64,000 bases of DNA. Origin: Paracidovorax wautersii (lineage in GTDB: Bacteria; Pseudomonadota; Gammaproteobacteria; Burkholderiales; Burkholderiaceae_C). The notes beneath the pieces were generated by a model. That model was given only the letters and a program-made list of their open reading frames with translations, had not been told where the DNA came from and ran no database searches. Shown in pieces: positions 59,803 through 64,000 of the stretch. The position numbers were made by a program, and so were the translations under genes. Positions within the stretch are counted from its first letter, which is position 1. Each line of letters opens with the position of its first letter. The stretch covers positions 124,001 through 188,000 of the forward strand of contig NZ_FONX01000001.1 of the NCBI RefSeq assembly GCF_900113035.1, given 5' to 3'.

Positions 59803-60753
59803 TCAGCGGCTGGAAGATCCCTTTGATGCGGTGGACGGCGCGGGTTCCGCCGGCGCCACGAGCCGGCTGCGCGAGCCTTCGTACAGCCAGGGCAGCACCG
59901 TTTCCGTCATGCGGGCGGCGGTCTTGACCGACTCCTGCGACTGGTGGGCCACGGCGCTCGACAGCGCCTCGATCATCGCCAGCGCCGACGATTCGGAGTT
60001 GGCCGCGTACTGGTTCTCGGTCTGCGCGAAGAGGCAGCCATGGGCGAACGGCACCAGGGGCGACTGCTTGCTGTCGGTCAGCGCCAGCACGCGCACGCCG
60101 CGCTCGAAGGCGCCCTGCGCCAGCACGATGGTGTCGGTCACATAGCGCGGATAGGTGATGGCGATGAGCAGGTCGTCCGGGCCCATGCGGGACAGGAGCC
60201 GCCCGCCGTAGGAAGCGCCGGCCACGCCCGCGAGCAGGTGGACGTTGTCGCAGTGCGCGTCCAGCCCGCGCTGCAGCAGGCCGGCCAGCCAGCCGCTGGC
60301 GCCGAAGCCCGCCAGATAGATGCGCCTGGCGCCCACGATGGCCTGCACGGCGGCCTCGCAGGCGGCCGGGTCCAGCGCCTCGCGCGTGGCGGCGATGTTG
60401 CGCTGGCTTTCTTCCAGCGCGGCGGCGAACACGTCGCGGATGGTGGCGGGTTCTTCCAGCTTGATCCGCATCTTCTCGATGGGCGCCAGCATGGCCTCGA
60501 AGCCCTTGACCAGTTCGGCCCGCAGCATGGGGTAGCCGTCCAGCCCCACGGCCCGCGCGAAGCGGTTGGCCGTGGCGATGGACACGCCCACAGCCGCCGC
60601 CAGCTCGTCGATGGGCATGGTCGCGGCCTGCAGCGGATGCGCGAGCACGTAGTCCGCCATCTGCTGGTGCGAGCGCGTCAGCGTGGGACGCGCACGGCCG
60701 ATGCGGATCGCGATGGACACGGTGTCGCCGGCAGGGTCTGGAAGGACGGACAT
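59803..60753 (-). CDS. RpiR/MurR-family transcriptional regulator
   Basis: This 316-residue regulator has an N-terminal HTH_6 domain (TRSHQQMADYVLAHPLQAATMPIDELAAAVGVSIATANRFARAVG in order, from about residue 25) and a C-terminal SIS domain (about residues 130-270, IYLAGFGASGWLAGLLQRGLDA). The serine-rich phosphosugar-binding strand expected in SIS domains reads LIAITYPRYVTDTIVLAQ, so the effector may not be a sugar phosphate. ATG 60753 is chosen; a TTG-start extension from 60801 is possible. Neither has a clear ribosome-binding site. It heads the peptide operon and is its likely regulator. Confidence 0.88.
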   Translation of the reverse strand: MSVLPDPAGDTVSIAIRIGRARPTLTRSHQQMADYVLAHPLQAATMPIDELAAAVGVSIATANRFARAVGLDGYPMLRAELVKGFEAMLAPIEKMRIKLEEPATIRDVFAAALEESQRNIAATREALDPAACEAAVQAIVGARRIYLAGFGASGWLAGLLQRGLDAHCDNVHLLAGVAGASYGGRLLSRMGPDDLLIAITYPRYVTDTIVLAQGAFERGVRVLALTDSKQSPLVPFAHGCLFAQTENQYAANSESSALAMIEALSSAVAHQSQESVKTAARMTETVLPWLYEGSRSRLVAPAEPAPSTASKGSSSR

Positions 60754-60802
60754 GGGCTGAGGAAGAAGGTCTGGCAACCGAGCGAAAGATCGGCGCGCCA
60801 AT

Positions 60803-60820
60803 TTGATAAAGAATTTACAA
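60803..60820 (-). promoter_or_regulatory. Imperfect inverted repeat upstream of the RpiR-type gene
   Basis: TTGATAAA (60803-60810) and TTTACAA (60814-60820) form an imperfect inverted repeat in an unusually A+T-rich stretch (60800-60875). It is a candidate autoregulatory operator and promoter region for the rpiR-iaaA-gsi operon. Confidence 0.4.
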
Positions 60821-60896
60821 CACCGTCATATTAAAGAAAAAATTCAATCATTCAAAGCAATTTCTATAGCGCACCCGGCTGGTGCGGCCGAGAACG

Positions 60897-60926
60897 AAAA
60901 AGGCCCCCATGCAGTGCATGGAGGCC
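60897..60926 (-). terminator. Intrinsic terminator after the Bug receptor gene
   Basis: On the minus strand GGCCTCCATGCA and TGCATGGGGGCC pair across a single base (a few terminal pairs open to make a loop) and TTTTT follows. It ends the Bug/HMG-lyase-like operon before the RpiR-type gene. Confidence 0.8.
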
Positions 60927-60985
60927 CTGAAATGCGGCACGCGGCCGCCGGGGAAAGCCCTGGGAAGGCGCAGCCCGCCGCTCGC

Positions 60986-61987
60986 CTATTCCGCCTGGAT
61001 GTTCGCCGCCTTGACCACCTGGGCCCAATTGGCCAGATCGCCCTTGACGCGCGCGCCCAGCTGCTGCGGGCCCAGATAGTCGGCCGCGGCGCCCTGCTCC
61101 TGCGCCTTCTGCTGGAAGGCCGGGCTCTGCACCACGGCACGCACGTCGGCCGCCAGCTTGTCCACCACGGCCCGGGGCGTGGCGGCCGGCGCGAAGAGCG
61201 CGAACCATGAGGTCGCATCCACCTTGGGGTAGCCGGCCTCGGCCGTGGTGGGCACGTCGGGCAGGCTGGGCAGCCGCTCCTTGCCCGTCACGGCCAGCAC
61301 GCGCAGCCGGCCCGACTGGATGTGCGGCATGAACGGCGGCGCGGTGCCGAAGGTCAGGTCCACCTGCCCGCCCAGCAGGTCCTGCAGCGCCGGGCCGGTG
61401 CCCTTGTAGGGCACGTGCATCAGCTTCACGCCGCCCTGCTGCTCCAGCATGGCGCCCGTCACGTGCTGCAGCGAGCCGTTGCCCGACGAGGCGTAGTTGA
61501 GCTTGCCGGGGTTGGCACGGGCGTAGGCGATCAGCTCGGCCAGGGTCTTCACCGGCAGGCTGTCGCGCACCACGATGATCTGCGGCGCGGACATCACGCC
61601 CGCCACCGGCTGGAAGTCGCCCTGGTCCCACTGCTTCTGCCGCGCCAGCAAGGGCGATATGACGTGGTAGCCCGAGTACTGCATCAGCAAGGTGTAGCCG
61701 TCGGGCTCGGCGCGCTTGACGGCCGCAGCGGCGATGTTGCCGTTGCCGCCGCCCTTGTTGTCCACCACCACGGACTGGCCCAGCACAGGCGCCAGGGCCT
61801 GCGCCAGCATGCGGGCCGACAGGTCGGTCGTGCCGCCCGCTGCGGTGGGCACCACCAGCGTCACGGGGCGGGCCGAGGGGTACGGCGCCTGGGCCCAGGC
61901 CAGGGGCGTGAGGGCCGCGCACGCGGCGCACAGGGCCAGAGCGGCCAGCGCGCGGCGCTGCATCGGCAGCGATGAATGGGGGGTCAT
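60986..61987 (-). CDS. Bug/TctC-family periplasmic receptor
   Basis: This 333-residue Bug receptor has a signal peptide (MQRRALAALALCAACAALTPLAWA-QAP) and the family motifs PVTLVVPTAAGGTTDLSARMLA, VVDNKGGGNGNIA, MHVPYKGTGPALQDLLGGQVD and LFAPAATP. ATG 61987 follows a GAGGAGACATTCGAC ribosome-binding site. It is the last gene of a minus-strand operon with another Bug gene and an HMG-CoA-lyase-like gene. No TctA/B membrane genes are present. The ligand is presumably an organic acid. Confidence 0.92.
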   Translation of the reverse strand: MTPHSSLPMQRRALAALALCAACAALTPLAWAQAPYPSARPVTLVVPTAAGGTTDLSARMLAQALAPVLGQSVVVDNKGGGNGNIAAAAVKRAEPDGYTLLMQYSGYHVISPLLARQKQWDQGDFQPVAGVMSAPQIIVVRDSLPVKTLAELIAYARANPGKLNYASSGNGSLQHVTGAMLEQQGGVKLMHVPYKGTGPALQDLLGGQVDLTFGTAPPFMPHIQSGRLRVLAVTGKERLPSLPDVPTTAEAGYPKVDATSWFALFAPAATPRAVVDKLAADVRAVVQSPAFQQKAQEQGAAADYLGPQQLGARVKGDLANWAQVVKAANIQAE

Positions 61988-62088
61988 GTCGAATGTCTCC
62001 TCGGCGCGTGGCCGTTCGTCGTTCGTTCTTCTTCTCTGGTCCGGGAACGGGGCCCAGGGGGCGGCCCCGCTGCGGGCGCGGCGCAGGC

Positions 62089-63090
62089 TCAGTCCAGCGT
62101 CGCGCCGGTGTCCTTCACCACGCGGGCCCACTTGGGCAGGTCGGACTGCACCAGCGCGGCCAGCTGGGCGGAAGTGCCCTTGAACGGCTCGCAGCCCACG
62201 CTGGCGAGGCGCTCCACCACATCCTTCTGATCCAGCGCGCGGGCCACTTCGGCCTGCAGGCGGGCGACGATGGGCGCGGGCGTGCCGGCCGGCGCGAAGA
62301 GCGCATACCAGGGCGCCTGGCCGAAGCCCTTGAGCGTCTCGCCGATGGTGGGCACGCCCGGCAGCGCCGCCACGCGGCGCTCGTTCACCACGCCCAGCAC
62401 CTTGAGCTTGCCGCCCTTGATGAAGGCGATGGACGAGGGCAGGCTCTGCACCGACAGCGGCACCTGCCCGCCCACCACGTCGGTCGCGGCAGCGGCCGAG
62501 CCCTTGTAGGGAATGTGCTGCAGCTGGATGCCCGCCGCCTTCTGCAGCTGCTCGCCGATCAGGTGGTTGAGCGTGCCGTTGCCGGCCGAGGCGATGGCGT
62601 ATTGCCCCGGCCGCGCCTTGGCCAGAGCGATCAGCTCGGCCACGTTGTTGGCGGGGAACGACGGGTTCGCCACCAGCACATAGCCCGCCGTGGCCACGGG
62701 CGCGACAGGCTCGAAATCCTTGACCGGATCGAACCCCGGGTTGCGGTAGAGCGCCGGCCCGATGACGTGGGCGCTGTCGGCCGTCAGCAGCAGCGTGTAG
62801 CCGTCGTGCTTGGCCCGCGCCGTGGCGGCGGTGGCCAGCGTGCCGCCCGCGCCGGGGCGGTTGTCCACGATCACGGGCTGGCCCATCTGCTCGGAGAGGC
62901 GCTGCGCCACCACGCGGGCGATGACGTCGTTGGCGCCGCCAGCCGCCTGCGGCACGACCAGGGTGATGGCCTTGGTGGGATAGGCGGCATCGGCCAGGGC
63001 GCTGCCCGCGCCTGCCGCCAGCAGCAGCGCGCCCAGTGCGGCGCAGGCCTGGCGGCGGGTGGCTCGGGGGTGGATGGGGTTCTTCGGCAT
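62089..63090 (-). CDS. Bug/TctC-family periplasmic receptor
   Basis: This 333-residue Bug receptor has a twin-arginine-like signal (RATRRQACAALGALLLAAGAGSALA-DAA) and PTKAITLVVPQAAGGANDVIARVVA, VIVDNRPGAGGTLA, LQHIPYKGSAAAATDVVGGQVPL and LFAPAGTP. ACAGGAGACAAG precedes the ATG. It lies 51 bases after the lyase-like gene and 101 bases before the next Bug gene. The two Bug neighbours are clearly different in sequence, so this is not a recent duplication. Confidence 0.93.
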   Translation of the reverse strand: MPKNPIHPRATRRQACAALGALLLAAGAGSALADAAYPTKAITLVVPQAAGGANDVIARVVAQRLSEQMGQPVIVDNRPGAGGTLATAATARAKHDGYTLLLTADSAHVIGPALYRNPGFDPVKDFEPVAPVATAGYVLVANPSFPANNVAELIALAKARPGQYAIASAGNGTLNHLIGEQLQKAAGIQLQHIPYKGSAAAATDVVGGQVPLSVQSLPSSIAFIKGGKLKVLGVVNERRVAALPGVPTIGETLKGFGQAPWYALFAPAGTPAPIVARLQAEVARALDQKDVVERLASVGCEPFKGTSAQLAALVQSDLPKWARVVKDTGATLD

Positions 63091-63141
63091 GTCTTGTCTC
63101 CTGTCGTGGTTTGTTGTGTGGTTTCTGCGTTCTACCGTGCT

Positions 63142-64000
63142 TCAGCGGGCCAGCGCCCTTGCGCGGATGGCCTCGAAATCCGCCGGCACCGGGTGCAGCG
63201 CCAGCCGCTCGCCCGCCTTGGCGATCTGGCTGGGAATGTCGTGCCCGATCAGCGCGGGCAGCCGGGCCGCCGCAGCCATCAGCGCGGGCAGGTCCACGCC
63301 GGTGTCGTAGCCCATCAGCTGCAGGGCGTGCACGACCTCTTCGCTGCAGACGTTGCCCGATGCACCGGGCGCGTAGGGGCAGCCGCCCAGCCCGCCGAGC
63401 GAGGCGTCGAACCGGTCCGCGCCCGCGTCGATGGCCGCCAGCACGTTGGCCAGCCCCATGCCGCGCGTGTTGTGGAAGTGCAGCGTGAACACCACGCCCG
63501 GCCAGCGCGCCCGCGCCGCGCGGGTGATGCGCGCCACCTGCGCCGGATGGGCCATGCCCGTGGTGTCGCAGAGCGTGATGCCGCCCACGCCCAGATCGGC
63601 GAAGCGCTGCACCCAGCCGAACACGGCGGCTTCGGCCACGTCGCCCTCGAAGGGGCAGCCGAACACGCAGGAGAGCGACACGTTCACCGCCACGCCCGCC
63701 GCCTGCGCCGTGGCCACCACCTGCGCCAGCGCGGCGAAGGACTGCTCGCAGCTCATGCGCAGGTTGGCCATGTTGTGCGTGGCGCTGGCGGACATCACCA
63801 GGTTCAGCTCGTCGGCACGCGATTCGATGGCGCGCTCGGCGCCGCGCTGGTTGGGCACCAGGGCGGCATAGGCCACGCCGGGGCGGCGCTCGATCTCGCG
63901 CATCACGATCTCCGCATCCTTGAGCGCGGGGATGGCCGTGGGCGAGGTGAACGAGGTGACCTCGATCTTCGCGAGGCCCGTGGCCGAGAGCGCGTTGACC
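63142..64000 (-). CDS. Hydroxymethylglutaryl-CoA lyase-like enzyme (5' truncated by window edge)
   Basis: The frame is open to the window edge, so the N-terminus is missing. The visible part begins NALSATGLAKIEVTSFTSPTAIPAL, then MSASATHNMANLRMSCEQSF, VSLSCVFGCPFEGDV, LCDTTGMAHPAQV, LHFHNTRGMGLANVLAAIDAGADRFDASLGGLGGCPYAPGASGN in order. These are HMGL-like features: the metal-binding HFHNTRG and a flexible cysteine loop GGCPYAPGA. It would cleave HMG-CoA or a related hydroxyacyl-CoA to a keto acid and acetyl-CoA or similar. With Bug receptors downstream it is probably part of an organic-acid catabolic operon whose CoA-transferase may lie beyond the window. Confidence 0.9.
   Translation of the reverse strand, partial: VNALSATGLAKIEVTSFTSPTAIPALKDAEIVMREIERRPGVAYAALVPNQRGAERAIESRADELNLVMSASATHNMANLRMSCEQSFAALAQVVATAQAAGVAVNVSLSCVFGCPFEGDVAEAAVFGWVQRFADLGVGGITLCDTTGMAHPAQVARITRAARARWPGVVFTLHFHNTRGMGLANVLAAIDAGADRFDASLGGLGGCPYAPGASGNVCSEEVVHALQLMGYDTGVDLPALMAAAARLPALIGHDIPSQIAKAGERLALHPVPADFEAIRARALAR

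Overview
The window is one gap-free stretch of G+C-rich bacterial chromosome. Gene content points to the Burkholderiales, most likely Comamonadaceae of the Acidovorax/Paracidovorax type. The reasons are three orphan Bug/TctC periplasmic receptors, a trimeric-type porin, a GbpR/ChvE-Ggu sugar system, a uvrC-pgsA-hupB-ppiD housekeeping block with tRNA-His and tRNA-Val, and a C-rich intergenic repeat of a kind I associate with Acidovorax genomes. The genus is inference; no rRNA or marker search was possible.

Layout. (1) 1-6016: the 3' part of an AcoR-like sigma-54 activator, then a LysR regulator divergent from a Bug receptor, a ModA-like binding protein and a porin. (2) 6065-10494: a TonB-dependent receptor with an upstream DUF2946-like small protein, and a divergent MASE1-GGDEF diguanylate cyclase. 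(3) 10557-30681: a large aldose catabolic cluster. It holds an aldose epimerase-like protein, an SMP-30 lactonase, an SDR dehydrogenase, a GbpR-like LysR regulator, alpha-ketoglutaric semialdehyde dehydrogenase, two sugar ABC importers (ChvE-GguAB and YtfQRT/YjfF types), L-arabinonate dehydratase, L-2-keto-3-deoxyarabonate dehydratase, and DgoK-DgoA-DgoD. Together these encode oxidative routes for L-arabinose (to alpha-ketoglutarate) and D-galactose (De Ley-Doudoroff, to pyruvate plus glyceraldehyde-3-phosphate), apparently sharing the first steps.

(4) 30905-44686: a tightly packed glycogen/trehalose operon, glgB-glgC-glgX-treZ-[malQ::treY fusion]-glgA. (5) 44868-50222, minus strand: tRNA-His, ppiD, tRNA-Val, hupB, pgsA and uvrC. 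(6) 50327-60753, minus strand: a peptide-uptake operon with the E. coli order iaaA-gsiA-gsiB-gsiC-gsiD. It is extended by a self-cleaving DmpA/BapA-type aminopeptidase, an M55 D-aminopeptidase and an Asp/Glu-type racemase, and headed by an RpiR-family regulator. (7) 60986-64000, minus strand: two more Bug receptors behind the 3' part of an HMG-CoA-lyase-like gene that runs off the window.

The most interesting units are the extended gsi operon, which looks like a pathway for peptides carrying iso-, beta- or D-linkages; the MalQ-TreY fusion in the glycogen-to-trehalose line; and the interleaved two-importer galactose/arabinose cluster. No rRNA, CRISPR array, insertion sequence or prophage gene was seen. 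No gene-free stretch exceeds 300 bases; the largest gaps are described as features.
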